A stretch of 64,000 bases of DNA from Panorpa germanica. Lineage: Eukaryota; Arthropoda; Insecta; Mecoptera; Panorpidae. Under the pieces are notes generated by a model, which saw only the letters and a program-made list of their open reading frames with translations, was not told where the DNA came from and did not search any database. Location of the stretch: NCBI GenBank assembly GCA_963678705.1, contig OY783210.1, positions 17,671,331 to 17,735,330 of the forward strand. Reading direction: 5' to 3'. Position 1 is the first letter of the stretch. Every line of letters starts with the position of its first letter. Both the position numbers and the translations under genes were made by a program. This document shows positions 15,314-28,480 of this stretch, one piece after another.

Positions 15314-17260
15314 TACAAAACTACCCTTAAAAATGTTGAACCATCGCATCCCCTAGAAAGTTCCAATACTTTTTTGAGTGTGTTTGCAGTTATCGTGTAT
15401 TAAGCCTATAGTACACATCTGTCAAATACGACTGTCAGATTCTTATTCATTAAAAAACAAAACGGTTTGTTCCCCGATTTAATACACTCATTAAATTCCT
15501 TTAAAAAAATGGCTCATATATCAAAAATATCCAATAGCCTGACAATACATTTTTGTAATATTTCACAGCATCATTAGCATACATATAGAATGAAAGTATT
15601 ATTAAGGCGTGAACATTAGAGTTAAATAGATAAACAGTCTGACAATAATAGACAAAATGTCATGTGATGCACCCAGTGCATGAAACATCTGCAACAAATG
15701 TATGCCATTCATTTTATAGTTTGTTCTAATAAAATATTGAAATGATAATTTAAAAATACAAAAATGTATTTTTGCAAATAATTTTTTAAAATCTTTATCT
15801 GTTCTTTATGATTACTATATGCTAAATTAAATTAAAAATATATTTGAGACTACTAAGATACATCAACTAATTTCATATATAATATAAAATATATTAATTT
15901 ACTGTTTAAAAGTTATTGATAATTTCCACCTTTGGTGACGTGTTCCTTATTAACGATATAGTTTTTCAAAGTATTCAAATTATAAAAGATCACCGGTGTT
16001 ATATCTCTTTCGTTCCTATATACATTATATTAAAAAGAGTGAGACAGTACATTGTAAGTTTTGACGACTTACCCTTTTTTATACTTTTTAGTCACTCCGT
16101 TCTCACATAATTTGAACTATATCAATAAGATTGAATATTTAGGTATATCATACTCGAGAATGTCAAATATGTATTTAGCCTAAAGATAATGTTTTTATAA
16201 ACTATGCAGAAAAGTAATATAATTTTTTAAGCAAACTTTTTGGACACTTTCTTTTTGGAAATCCATTCCCTTTAAAACAAGATTTGTGAAAAAAGTAATC
16301 TTTTGGTTACCACACTGTACTTATTAGTAAATTTAAAATGCAAAACAATATTAGGTTTACTTTTATAGTAACTTTTTAGGGCAGTTTTTAAATTATCAAT
16401 TAAACTTAAGTTACGGCAGAGCTGAATTTCAACGTAAAAAATGTATTTTCAATTCTATTTTTGTCAAAGATATGGCCACTCTTTGGCTATCGAAATTTGT
16501 AAAAGTATTTTGCTTGGTTAACTACGGATGAACAAATGTATTAACCAAGGTTTCTAAGAGAATTGGAGAAAAAGCCGTTTATTTATGTCCACAAATACGT
16601 TTCCGCCCGTTCGTGTTCTTAGCCGTTATTTACCGTTACTAGAGCGAAAACCCTCATCCATGAATATATTATGTATTTGTGTAATATTCGTCTAGTATTC
16701 GTATTGGAGAGAAAATTTAAGAAATTATATCCATTGATTTACTAAATCGGACAAGTTATAATTAATATTTTACAAAAATACAATGGTGTAAATTAACACA
16801 CGACGGGTGTCAATAAAATCTATTTATTGAAGGGTAAAACGATGTGTCGGGTTCAAATGAAAAATATTTCACGTATTAAATGATTCTTCTCGTGCTCCTA
16901 TATGACACCATACGATGCATACAATGGGGAGTTAGTTACGCCGCTATGAGGTCCGACAACACATGCGTAGTGGGTTAGTTCCGGTTTCGTCTGCATTGTC
17001 TAAACTTAAATTGTTGCCTTTATAAATAGCACCAGTGACGTAGATTCAAATATATTGCAACCCCCTTTTATTGGAAAATATATTCACAACTTTAAATTTT
17101 TCAAAGTAGGTAATAACAGGAATTTTTTGTCCACCCACAAACAGTTGGGGGACTGTAATATGTTAATCTTATACAGGTGTTATATATCTTATACAAATCT
17201 CAATCGACAGATTGTGGTTATACACCTTCTAAGCATATATTTATTAAACTATATATCGCT
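15314..17260. other. Non-coding stretch; possible isolated core promoter
   Basis: No gene is recognised. From 16890 to 17040 the DNA is GC-richer. TATAAATAG lies at 17021-17029, with an Inr-like TCAAAT about 27 bases on. No recognisable transcript or ORF follows, so this is noted only as a possible promoter of a non-coding transcript. Confidence 0.35.
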
Positions 17261-17366
17261 TTACAAATAAACCTGTTATAAAATTTATACCAGGTATAAA
17301 GTCCCTCCGTACATGCTTATTATCAGTTTATACCTGGTATAAATTTTATAACAGGTTTATTTGTAA
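17261..17366. repeat. Perfect inverted repeat, 40-bp arms, 26-nt loop
   Basis: The left arm 17261-17300 (TTACAAATAAACCTGTTATA... to ...CAGGTATAAA) is the exact reverse complement of 17327-17366. I checked base by base and found no mismatch; pairing stops at 17260/17367. Each arm itself contains a near-palindrome, TTTATACCTGGTATAAA. The transcript would fold as a 106-nt hairpin with a 40-bp perfect stem. It could be a tiny fold-back element or MITE with very long terminal repeats, or a source of hairpin small RNA. Arm identity implies recent origin or strong gene conversion. Confidence 0.95.
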
Positions 17367-17664
17367 GTCGGTTAGAGTTTATAATAGACTTATTATATGA
17401 ATAAAAGAATTTCCAGTGCTTTGGCATGCTTCCATGTAAATTATTTACCAGTTCAAATATGCGTTTCTTGATAATGATTGGCCGTGATAGCTTGTAATTT
17501 TCTTTGATGTTGTACATTTCTTGGATGGCCTTTTAATTTTAATGTTAATTGTTTTTTCATCATTATTTATTTGTACGCCCTTTGTTGAGAAAGGGGGTAT
17601 TTCAAAGAGATGTCACCGCAACGAATGCGTTGCAAATGGGGGTGCAATAAGGACATAGGGTTTG

Positions 17665-17697
17665 TAAGTGACATAAAAGTGTGTCACTTACATATAT
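17665..17697. repeat. Short inverted repeat (TGTAAGTGACA stem)
   Basis: TGTAAGTGACA and TGTCACTTACA are exact reverse complements, 11 bp per arm, with a loop of about 8 nt. It lies 300 bases right of the 40-bp inverted repeat in a GC-richer patch that also contains the palindrome GCAACGAATGCGTTGC at about 17618-17633. The function is unknown. Confidence 0.7.
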
Positions 17698-17699
17698 GT

Positions 17700-19167
17700 C
17701 ATGGGAAAATATATATTTTAAATTGGTAATACATTAAGTTTAGAGATTTTTAGATTTGATTTGATTTAATTTATTATAAGGGTTAAAATTTATATTTTTA
17801 ATAAATATCTACTGTATATATATATAGGGGATTCTTTTATTATTCTGTATACCACAACATTTTATAGTGTTTTTTTAATTTAGAAATATAATAAAATAAA
17901 TTGTACTACTATAAATTATACTATGGCTTTATTTCAGCGAATGGAAAACGTTAATTAATAGAAATAAATTAAAACTCATTATTGATAACGTTTTCAAATA
18001 CTTATCCGAACAAATTTTGAACGCTGGATTTGAATGTGAATCTGATTGAAGATCTGATCTGATTTTTAACAAAATTATAATCTGCTATAGACAAGAAGTT
18101 GATTTCTTTTTTAGCCTCCATTGATATTTTCTATAACTCTAAATATTTCACTAATTAGAAGTGTCATATTTGAAATATGTTGAATTCATACATTACTGCT
18201 TTTAACTTATACATTTTCTTATAAATGTAGTTTCTAATTATTCCCAAAGACACGTGGTTATGTTACTTTATGCTAATAATGCGACATTATTATTATAAAT
18301 GGTGTCACATCTACATGTAAAATCTCCACGTCTTGGAATCCTGTGGCTGTGGTCCTTAAGGAGTCGTGTGGATTCAGTTAGCGGATATCCCACGAACGTG
18401 TACAGTCTTAAGAGATTGGATAATGACCATATAGTATAGTGTATTCTAATGGGGTAAGATAACGACAAAATTAGGACTTGTGCTTCGTTACAAAATGTTA
18501 CACTACGAAATGCAGTTTTACAGGTTTTATAAGTAAAAATACTGCAGATTAAAATTGATGATTTTTATTTCGTTATAAGAAACTTTGATTGTGCTAAATT
18601 GTAAATTTTTATTTAGTGGTTTACTTAAGATAGAATTACCCAAACTCCCAAACCCATTACAAAAAACTTTATAAATTCTAGAACATTTCTAAAGCATATT
18701 TTTGAACCACTAAATACCAGTACTAAGTAAGTGCTAAAGAAAATTCAGATCCCAGTATATCAATTTTCAGGCAAAAGTTTATCTTAAAAAAAATTGATAA
18801 CGAGCACTTCATTTTAATACGCATTTATGTAAATTTGTAATAAAATTATGAACATTTTTAACAGTGTATATACTGTTCATGGTAATTCTAAATTAACTGA
18901 TAGACTTTAATCAATGTCTCCTCAATTTTATTAGTAATTATAACCAGATTACAATGTTTAAACCTGAATGTTACCTTAAATATAAGTAAAGTTTTACTTA
19001 AATAAAACTTAGTTATGTTTAATCTAAAATGGCCTCATTTTATATTTATTTTAATAGCTTTTTATCTTTAGGATTTTGTAATATATTAAAATATGATTAA
19101 TTAAATAGGCAATGTTCAAAAATTAGGTAAAATTAATTTAATTTTTTTAAAAGAATCAATTATTACT
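17700..19167. other. AT-rich non-coding stretch
   Basis: No gene is seen. A GC-richer patch at about 18290-18400 opens a 66-codon minus frame with no similarity I recognise. The rest is AT-rich. Confidence 0.5.
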
Positions 19168-19700
19168 TTAACCGTTTTTTTTAATAAATAAATGCTCATG
19201 CAATATAAAGCCAACACGTTCTTTTGATATCTTTACGATGTCAGTTAACTCACGCAACTTCACTTTTCGATCATTCAAAACGATTTTGTGGATTTTTGTT
19301 ATGTTTTCTGGTGTTACCGCCTCATTTGGACGTCCACTGCGTTCTGCATCATCGGTGTCTCTACGACCACGTTTGAAGTCAGCAAACCAACGTTTTACTG
19401 TTGTTTCTGATGAAGCGGAGTCCCCATAACACTTTTCAAGCCATTGCTTCGCTTGAACGGTATTTTTTCCCATCAAGAAGCAGTGTAAAATTAAAACACG
19501 AAATTGTTTTTGATCCATTGTTTTGAAAATAATAAAAGTAGCTTCACTCTTAGCACAATAACTCACAAACTACTGAATAGAATATCATGAAATTTTAACA
19601 GCTGTCTTTTGAAGGTTAGTATTAACTGAAAAAAAGGTGACTGCAATAAAACTAGTGTCATCTATATGTTATGCCCGGGACTTTTCAGCCCATGTGCTAC
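19168..19700 (-). mobile_element. mariner fragment: 5' end and N-terminal transposase
   Basis: The ATG at 19518 opens 116 codons down to 19168. Residues about 5-45 (FLMGKNTVQAKQWLEKCYG) form the first helix-turn-helix. WFADFKRGRRDT and SGRPNEAVTPENI follow, the conserved mariner linker and GRP motif. The second helix-turn-helix ends KERVGFILHEHL. After this the similarity stops (IKKNG, stop), so the whole DD34D catalytic domain of the usual ~345-residue transposase is missing. Upstream, GGGCTGAAAAGTCCCGGGC at 19673-19691 is a typical terminal-region sequence. The right-hand end is not seen. The N-terminal frame is intact, implying moderate age. Subfamily is probably mellifera-like, from memory. 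Confidence 0.9.
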
Positions 19701-21774
19701 ATGAAATCTGTATAATAATTTAAATGACTTTGTTATATTATAAAATATAATAATATTTTGCACAATACTATAATAAAATAAATTTAATTATTTGTAAATT
19801 ATGAAAATAAAGCTACCACCCTTGATGATTTAAATGAAATATTTAGTATATACAAAATTATAAAATAATAATACACAAGACAAAGCTTTTTTGCTAATTT
19901 GAAATGCAACGAAGCGTATAAACACAAAACCAGACATCTTCCACGAGAGTAAAACGAACATTAATACTTAGAGTAATTCTTAAGTCTGCCTTAGAAATTT
20001 ATTTCCTTGAAGTTACGTGCAGCTATATTTCCATTAAATATAAAATATTAAGCAGTAGGCATTTTTATAAAATGGTTGACGGAATTTTTCTTTTTTGAAG
20101 GGATGTATAAATATAAACTGTTTCTGTTATGTTGTTTTTATTTTATTTTATATCGCATCAAAAAGTCTCTTTTAAGTTGAAAATATTTTAAAATACCTTT
20201 TAAGCATTTAGTTGACTATGAATTATTAATGACTTTAAAATTGTTCCAGTAGAGAATGGATCGTAATAATTGAAGAAGAGAAAATATGTAGATGACAAAC
20301 ATTACACAAGTGTTCCACATATACAATTAATTAATGTATATTTGCAAATTCACCTTTTGACATTTTCTATGTAATAAATATTGAAATTATAAATTATTTT
20401 CTTTTCTTTGTATTGAGTACTTCTTCAGGAGATCCTTGTGAAGTAGTAAGGAATGAAGAACTTGCTGAAACTTTGTAAATTTGTTGTACGAAAATCAATA
20501 GGTCACCGAAACTTTTAAGGAAATAATTAGTTTAAAAAAATAGAAATTTCACGTACAAGTATATAGGGATTCATTAACTTGTGAATTTAATTGAACATTT
20601 CATATAAGTATCTAATGAAGCAGATTATTATTTCAATTGAACATGGTTCAGAAAACATCAAGCTTTCGATTAAAATAATAAAAATAGTATGTTTTGAATA
20701 TGTCGTAAATAAATGACTTTTCTTTTTAAAAAATATTTAAGATTTGGCAACGTCGCTTGTGCAGTTAGTCGCCGCATGAGTAACCGCGAATATTCGAAAG
20801 GTATTAGGTCTAAGTTTTCAGGTTATGTAGTCTTCTAATTGAGTTCCCTATCATATAATTATTTTGATCTTAAGAGCTACTTTAAGAAGAAAAAAGAATC
20901 GTTTTTAGCCGCCATTTTTTCAAGATGGAGGTTGGTAAACAAAATATATTACAAATAATCAGACATTGGAACCACCCAAATTAATCAGAGAAGCATTAAG
21001 TGATTTAGAGACATATTTCTGAATTTAGAATTTTAAAATATCTCTTATAGTAAAATAGATTCTTCTTTTTTGTAAAGTCTACTATCCTCACTATTTCTAT
21101 AAACGTCACGAATCATCATGGCCCACAAATGAAGCACATAATAATAATTGTCATTTGGTTTATAATATTTGAACAGTTTGCAATTTTCCCCACAGGCAAT
21201 ATGTCGTGGCCTAGTAAGTTTAGTTTGTTTTGTGGTACGTTTACTACAGTTTAGTATAAAGAGGGGTATCTAGTGGTAGAAGTAGAGTAGGGGTGAAGGG
21301 GATGGATGGTTTGTACAGAGATGTTACTATTTTAGCATTCTCCCCTTGTTTATAAACTCCACATGTTTAGAACTAGAATATGTCTTTAGGTGAATCAGAC
21401 TTATTTACTCCCTAAGGCGTGATTAAAACGAATGTTGGATAACTTTAAAATGTATCAAATTTGTACGTTATAAAGTATATGATGAAATGTGTGTATGTGT
21501 GTGTGTTCTACAACGATATTAAAGTTTCTAAAGAACTGTATCTTAAGATGTATGTATGCTTTAATAAAATACATTCGGAACATTACACATTGAGTAAAGC
21601 CTTATGTTTCTTCTTTATATAACTTTGCGTCTTTTATTTTACCTTTCCAAAAATTACAGGAAGTACTTTATATAGTTTGAATCATGAAAAATAAATTCAA
21701 TAATAAACGGAAGTACTGCTAGTGAAAAAATTTAAAAGATAACATTAGTTTTAAAATATAAATAACTTCTTCGC
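19701..21774. other. AT-rich non-coding stretch
   Basis: No gene or clear element. A purine-rich GGTAGAAGTAGAGTAGGGG patch lies near 21270-21310 and a short (TG)n tract near 21492-21506. Confidence 0.5.
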
Positions 21775-21867
21775 ATGCACTTTTCTTCAGAAATATTTAT
21801 TGTGTTACAATTCTCTTATCATGCTCTCTCTTATCAATTTATTGTATTATTATTTGCGTTCTTGCGA

Positions 21868-21894
21868 ATATTTAACGTCCATTTGGTAATGTGC
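21868..21894 (+). repeat. Short dispersed repeat word, copy 1
   Basis: ATATTTAACGTCCATTT followed by GGTAATGTGC recurs on the minus strand at 50172-50198 with 2 mismatches in 27. A match of this length by chance in 64 kb is unlikely, so it is probably the surviving part of an old dispersed element. The 113-codon plus frame that covers it is not a convincing gene. Confidence 0.55.
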
Positions 21895-23898
21895 TTCAAT
21901 TATTATTTTCTAAAACTTAAACGAATTTTTGCAGAATATCAAAGATTTCAAATTAAAAATGCAGAATTAGAATTAAGCCATGTTCTTCAATTATTTTACT
22001 CAATAAAATACTCGCATACACTGGAAATCATAATTACGCTTACAAAAAAGGTTAATAGAGAAATAAGTAAAGCTTATAAATATAAGATTTTAGATAAGAT
22101 TTTAAATTCTAACTAGGAAAGAAAATATTTTTCAGAAATCCTTCGATCCATTTAGCTTAATCCAACTCTGCATCTTATTTCAGTTACTATTGCTACAAGA
22201 AACTCTCACGACAATAATTATAATAATCACCGTGTTAACAAAATTGCTCTTCAAAATATTTAACTAATTCGACAAAAGCGCAATTAGCGCTTTAAACCTT
22301 AGAACAAAATTTTAATCATAATTTATTTTTCTTTCAAATTACAGCGGTTTCTTCAGTTATTTGGTTACCTATCCATAGTTATTCGTTTGATGCAAAGACT
22401 TCAAACTTAGTAAATGGACACGTAGTTTAAAAGTAACTACTATATTAACGTTACTTGGCCACAACAAGTATGAAAATTAACAAGTTAAAGTTTAGATAAA
22501 ACTAAAAATTCGCGGTTTATCTCTAAAGAAGACTAACTACAAAACATAACATACTATCTTTTATTATAAGACATCCGCATTTTAACAAAAGGATATAAAA
22601 GTTTATATTATAACAATAAAAACCCCAGACCTACCTTAAGTAAACACTTATTGTGGTTGCTCCAACATTGTTGTTAAACTTTTAGAAATAATATTTGCTA
22701 AAAATCTTTATATTATAACAAAATGCTTAAGGGAATTTACAAAAAAAGAAGTTCCTTTTATTAAAAGGCCCTTAGGGTGTTAAAAAGAACTTAAAATGTA
22801 GCTTTTTTGGTACACTGGATTATTTTCTGTTTACATTAAGTTATATTTAATAAATCCTTGTATATGACGTAAGCTTTTTATGTCCCCGGGGTTTTCAAGG
22901 TACTGGTTTACTTTTCTCTTATCATCCAGAGCTAATGTGTGTTTTCTTAAAGCATATTTCACCATTTTACTTCGTTGATAAAAAATGAAAGTGGTTTCTT
23001 GGAAGTATTATACTTCTAAGTTCATTTTAAAAATTTGGTATCAGAAGCATATCGTTTTTGTTTATGATGCATTAGCTTTGTTAGTCATCTTGCTAGCTTG
23101 TAATATATATATTGTTATTAATAATTAACTTCATTATAGCCTGAGCCACATTGCCATTTGCCGATTTTCACAACTCGTTCCATTTTCTTTTCTGACATCT
23201 CAACACTATTTGTTCAACAGTTCCCTCCTCTCCACGAACACAGTTAGGAGACTTTAGTAAGTCAATCTTTGTTGTATAAAGAACAATAATTTCTTCAGGT
23301 TATATAATTTTTCAACAAAAGTTTTGATTGATTGTTAAATCAAAAATTAAGTTTTATATTTAAATTTTTAATTTTTAACACATTAAAAAATGTATGTATA
23401 AAATTTAGAATTAATTATTTAAAATGAAGTAGGATTAGCTAATCTGATCAACGTGATCGTTTGTTAAATGATACGTTTAATTTATGGTTATTGAAATAAG
23501 GTGTGCATCTCCTTTATAAATCTTATTTCAATTAAAATTTACATCATTTAGCTCATAAAACGTATAATGTGAAAGTAAATATGCTTAAAATTATAATTTG
23601 CAATTTAATAATGCTTATCGCTGATGTCGCAATGGGCATTTAAGCTTGAGTTAAAATTTCAGCAAATTATTTTTAATTCTATTTATACTACAATACGAGG
23701 TTTTGCATATTATACTCGTATAGCATATAATCCAAAATCTCAGAGGCTAGACATACGTCGTTTTAGCAAAGCTGAAACTTTGAGAATAAATGGTGTTATA
23801 TGTAGTTAAAAACGTAAGCGTTCTTGCCAGGTTGAAAGCGGGGCTCCTTTACAGGTAGTTAAATTAACTCAGCTACAACATTTTTCTATTGCCTGTAA
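21895..23898. other. AT-rich non-coding stretch
   Basis: No gene. CCTTTTATTAAAAGG at about 22755-22769 is a small palindrome set between CTTAAGGG and CCCTTAG, possibly a worn small DNA element. Nothing else is recognised. Confidence 0.45.
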
Positions 23899-23958
23899 TA
23901 ATCATTAGACCACTACATTTGATCTTAGCCAAGAGGCCGAGAAGCGTTAATCATTAGA
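23899..23958 (-). pseudogene. U2 snRNA 5' fragment with 11-bp target duplication
   Basis: On the minus strand, starting at 23948, the sequence reads ACGCTTCTCGGCCTCTTGG then CTAAGATCAAATGTAGTG. This is the 5' end of U2 snRNA (CGCUUCUCGGCC, GGCUAAGAUCAA, GUAGU) with about four substitutions. The match covers only the first ~38 nt and stops in the branch-site recognition sequence. The insert is bracketed by an exact 11-bp direct repeat TAATCATTAGA at 23899-23909 and 23948-23958. There is no poly(A). It is best explained as a LINE-mediated retrocopy of a truncated U2 RNA. It lacks the Sm site and later stems, so it is not functional. Confidence 0.85.
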
Positions 23959-26900
23959 AATATTACTGTTCAAATATTACGAATTTTAAATTATTTTGAC
24001 TCTATACTGTTTACAGATGGAACGATCATATCGATACATGAAAACTCATCTATATGTCAAATCAATTTACGCAAGTAACTTTCAAAATTTGACATTTTCA
24101 TTACGATATTTCCGAACTTAACCACAGCAAACAATTTCTATGACAAATAGCTTCCAGCACGTAAACATAGACGAATTTGAATATTGGTAAATTAGTTATA
24201 TATTACTTTATTTATATGTCGATCTCTATTGCCATCTAATTGGAAGGAATATCATTTGATAGAAAGGGATAGAAATATAATCAGCTACAAAATATCTGCA
24301 GCAAGAGTAGGATAGCATTATTCGTATTGTTCCACTTCTGATTATCTATTCCATGTTTTTAGATCCTTGATGTAAGACTATATGTATGTGTCCAAGGTAT
24401 TTATTATGCCCAGTGGCACTATAAGATTTTCAGACGGCCCTGCTACAGCAAAGATGAGAATATGTAGAGAAAAAGTAATATAAATATAACAGAAAACACG
24501 TGTTATTTTATAAATAAGATAAAGTAAGATTTGACACGAACACATGAACACATCAAAAGAAGACTTCAATTTTAAAAGAAATACAAAAGTAAATCCATTT
24601 TCATTCTATATATTTTTTCGTCGCGGTGTTATTTTTTGACGGGATCATCTTTTCCTGGAGCCATTTTGAAGGATTTTTGATAATATATCTTCAATCCTTA
24701 GAAACAACATGGAAACTAAATTCTTCAACAATGAAAGAAAATACTTGAACAAGAAATGTGGAAATGAAAAACCCACCCATCTTTATTGTAACTGAAAATA
24801 TAAATTTTAATAATGTATAATCATTTTTTAATTGAATTTTAATTTGTAATTGTATAACAGAAAACATAATGAAAATTTTACTATGTAGATTATACTAAAG
24901 AATAAATTAATAAAGTGGCAAGTTATTTTGTGGGTAAAATAGTCAATTGGCTAGTGTTTTCATCAGCAAAGAGTTCGCAAACAAATGTACACCGGATAGA
25001 AGAGAATCTCTGAAAATATACACTACATAAAATCTAATTACAGCAATTAAAAGTAATATATGTTTGCAGTGGTTCACTGGAGCGGTAATTTATGAATACA
25101 GTCAGTCGTTGTGTATATATGCGAATCAATCGGGTTTTTCTATCCGGATTCCGAATCCGAGTCGGGTACAGAAACTCTTCTTGTTACTAACAACAACAAC
25201 AAAATCTAATATATATATATTTCTCAGACCCTATTTATTAAAACAGGTTTTAATATATATGATATAATTTTAATTCAAATATTTTAATTCATTTTTTATA
25301 TAAAGATTAAGTTAGAAAAACTATTAAATTTAAAAACTGGTCCACAAATGACACGATATGTATAATATATTTTACAATGACTTCGCCTATTCGTCACCCT
25401 GTTCCATAACAAATTCTAAAAAATGTTAAAATTGTTTTATATACCCGTGTATGTATGTTTAGAAAGCGGCTTCTGAATTTGAATGCAACCCGCTTATTAT
25501 TATTTTCATTTTGTATATCTGAATCAAATTTAATAAAACTAGTATTTTTAAAATATCTACTCTGATTTTTTTTATATTTCAAAAAGAAAAGGACTAAAAT
25601 ATGAAAGATAACAAAACAAATGTAAAAGGAAATTGACCGTAAATAATATTAAATTTTAGTAATTTATGTATTTTCTTTCATAAAAATGTGGCATCTTCTG
25701 AAATGTTTGTATTTCAAATGAATATTTATTTTAATATGCATAAACATGTATTTCACATTCCCATCACGATATTTGTAGCACTATGTGAAAGAATGCTATT
25801 TCATGAATAGATTTTTGTCCTTTTTTATAGAAGTGATTGTAATTTCTGAGATGTCATGTAGAATCCAATGTTCGCCTGGTGTTTTAAATGAAGCGTGATT
25901 ACAACGACCATCTGTTTATTAATCAAAATAAAAATTTTATAGATAAATGTTAATAGAAAAATACAGTTCTGCCTGGTTTCCTATCAAGATATGGCCTCAA
26001 GTATTTTTAATTAATTTTCGATTAATTAATTTCAATCACTTCAATTTTTACTTCAAGTTACTACAATTAATTACCAATACTAGATATCACAGGCATAGTC
26101 TTAGCAAAACATAATTAATAATCATTTTTCTCAGTCTACAATATATAATTTAGTAACTGATATACTTGATAAGTTAAGAATATAAATAGAATTAGTTATT
26201 TTACCGTTTGCCCTCTAGCTACTATTATCAATTATAAGTTCTCCACAATTTCTTAAAAAAAGTTATTTTAAAACTCACTGTAAAATAAACAGTGTCAAAA
26301 TTTACAATAGAACTAAAAGAATATATAGTCTGTGCTAGATTAATAATCCAATGTGCTACAAAATAACTTTTAAAGAAGTAACATTTTTTTATACAGACTA
26401 TTACACAATACTTTCGATAGGGATTCAGTCACCTGTTGCCCTGAAGGGTTTTTAAAACCCTGTATATATTAAATAATATAATGGTTCTATATAGAAAAAC
26501 ATCTAACACAATTATATACTTTATAAAATGTATACATTTAGGATAAGTAATACAATAGAATTTGTCTCTTGTGTAAATTTATAAGAAAAATGTTATTTAT
26601 CGAAGTCTTCGTATGTAATATAGTATACAGTACAGTAACTGGGGCAATTACAAAATCATATCATAGTAAATGTGGATATAATTTTATCTAAGAACATATT
26701 TAATACCATCCCTGTATATTCATATATGCTCCATAAAAGTGAAAATAATATCCAAACATTAAATAAATAAACATGACAGTACATGCTATGTATTTGCACA
26801 TACTTATGACATACAGTGAAGGTTTTATATCACAACATCATATACATAGGATATGCAATATATGTACATCTATCAATATACCTTATATGTATGTTGTAAA

Positions 26901-28069
26901 GGCGCATTTAGTATAATTCTAAGTATTTAATGCTATTGAGATCTTAATGAAATAATAACATTTTCAATTGCATTGTTTGTTCCATTAATTTGACTGTTTG
27001 TTTTCTGTAGCGTACCATATTTGATTGACGTTTACCAAATCCAGTGACAGAAACACCCGCACGTGTTCTATGTAATCAAATATAAAGCAGAAAAGGGTTA
27101 AATTATTATAAGGGATGATGTCCAGACATTCCCCTGAGATTCTAAATGATATTAAAGGGTTGACTAAATTGAATGATAGGTATAGAGTGTATCAACATGT
27201 ACATTTCAGCTCAATTATTTTGAAAATAATACTGGATTCTAATATATAAAAATCTTGTTACTTTATTCAAATCAATTTACTGTAAATTTACCGGTACCTA
27301 GTTAGAACGCTCTGGAATTTGAGAATATAAGTCTCTAAGGCGAAATTTTTATTTTGCTAGTGTCAGCCACAATCTTTGGCATGTATCACTGAATTATTTT
27401 TTTCAAAAACTGACTGCACACAGTTGCCTTTATTTTTCCGCTTCACAAATATATAAAAAGTAATTAAAATATTACAAAAGAAAAAAAATTTGGTTATGCC
27501 AGAATTGATACTATTCATTTGTCAGTATATCTAGAATATACGCTTAAGAATTGCTTTAAGACATTTTGTAACACCCTGTAAATGAATTCTGACCACATCA
27601 CATCCATTATTCACATAGTGCACGAGCAAACAATCATCGATAATGAAATATATTTGCTGCATGGGTACTCACTCTGCTCATCCATATTCTTAATGTGATT
27701 GTTTGGGTCATATCAAGGAAAATCACTGAAATCTGGCTTTATGCACTTCAAATGTATTTTGTGAATTAACTTATTAATAAATTAAATCAACAATTACATG
27801 AAAATGAACATTTTATGACTTATTAATGTATTATTACACTTTACTTACTGGGTTCGCCTTAATACATCTTCAGAAAAAGCTCAAACTGAGGCTCTTAATA
27901 GGACTTTGATCGCATACTTTGTTTTTATTCCGCCAGAATCGCGTCAAGCCCCCTCTCTTTGAACGGGCTTGCGATTTCTAACCTAAGTTTTAGTAAAAGT
28001 GTTACATTTAAAAAATTGTGTTTTTATTATTAATCTAGTAGTTTGAGTGTAAGGAAAAATTAGCGAGCG
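23959..28069. other. Gene-free AT-rich stretch with transposon-end words
   Basis: No gene in 4 kb. GGGTTTTTAAAACCC at about 26446-26460 is a palindrome followed by TGTATATA, and AACACCCTGTA occurs at about 27571-27581. These look like outer ends of degraded Tc1/mariner-type elements, but partners were not found. Confidence 0.45.
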
Positions 28070-28480
28070 AAAGGAATATTGGCCAGCTATTAAAGGGAGG
28101 CTGTGAAGGAAAGAGGTGGATGGCGGAAATAGTAAAAAGGAAAGAAAAAACAGAAGAATAAATAAGCTGGTGGCTGGGTTGCACAAGGAACAGGAAGAGA
28201 AAGGAAGTACTAAAAGAGGCAGTGAAGGGAAGCAGGAGAAAGAAAGAAGTAGTGAGGAAACAGTTAAACTTCAGCCCAGAAAAATAGACTAGGGAATAGA
28301 ACAGTCCAGAAGGAAGACTAGGGAAAATGAAGGAAGAGGGTCAAGAGAAGAAGAAGCTGAAAGTACTTTTGGAAATAAAAAGGTCTAGAATAATGTAAAT
28401 TTAATTGTAAGTTGAAGTATATGAAATGTATTTAGAATGTAGATTGTAAAGCCGAAAGGCGAACAATAAACAATTAATAA
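28070..28480 (+). mobile_element. LINE 3' end, related to family A but with another 3' UTR
   Basis: The plus strand reads LLKGGCEGKRWMAEIVKRKE near 28090-28150, matching LLKGGSEGKRW in the family A copies at 12020 and 35890. Purine-rich coding debris continues to about 28390. The 3' UTR differs from family A: it contains TGTAAAGCCGAAAGGCGAAC at 28446-28465, a small hairpin (GCC / GGC), and then AATAAACAATTAATAA. It is 5'-truncated and carries stops. A sister family or a recombinant LINE would explain the mix. Confidence 0.65.

Noticed and set aside
21775-22116. 113-codon plus-strand frame
   Set aside because: Overlaps a dispersed repeat word, is made of AT-driven codons, and no known domain is recognised.
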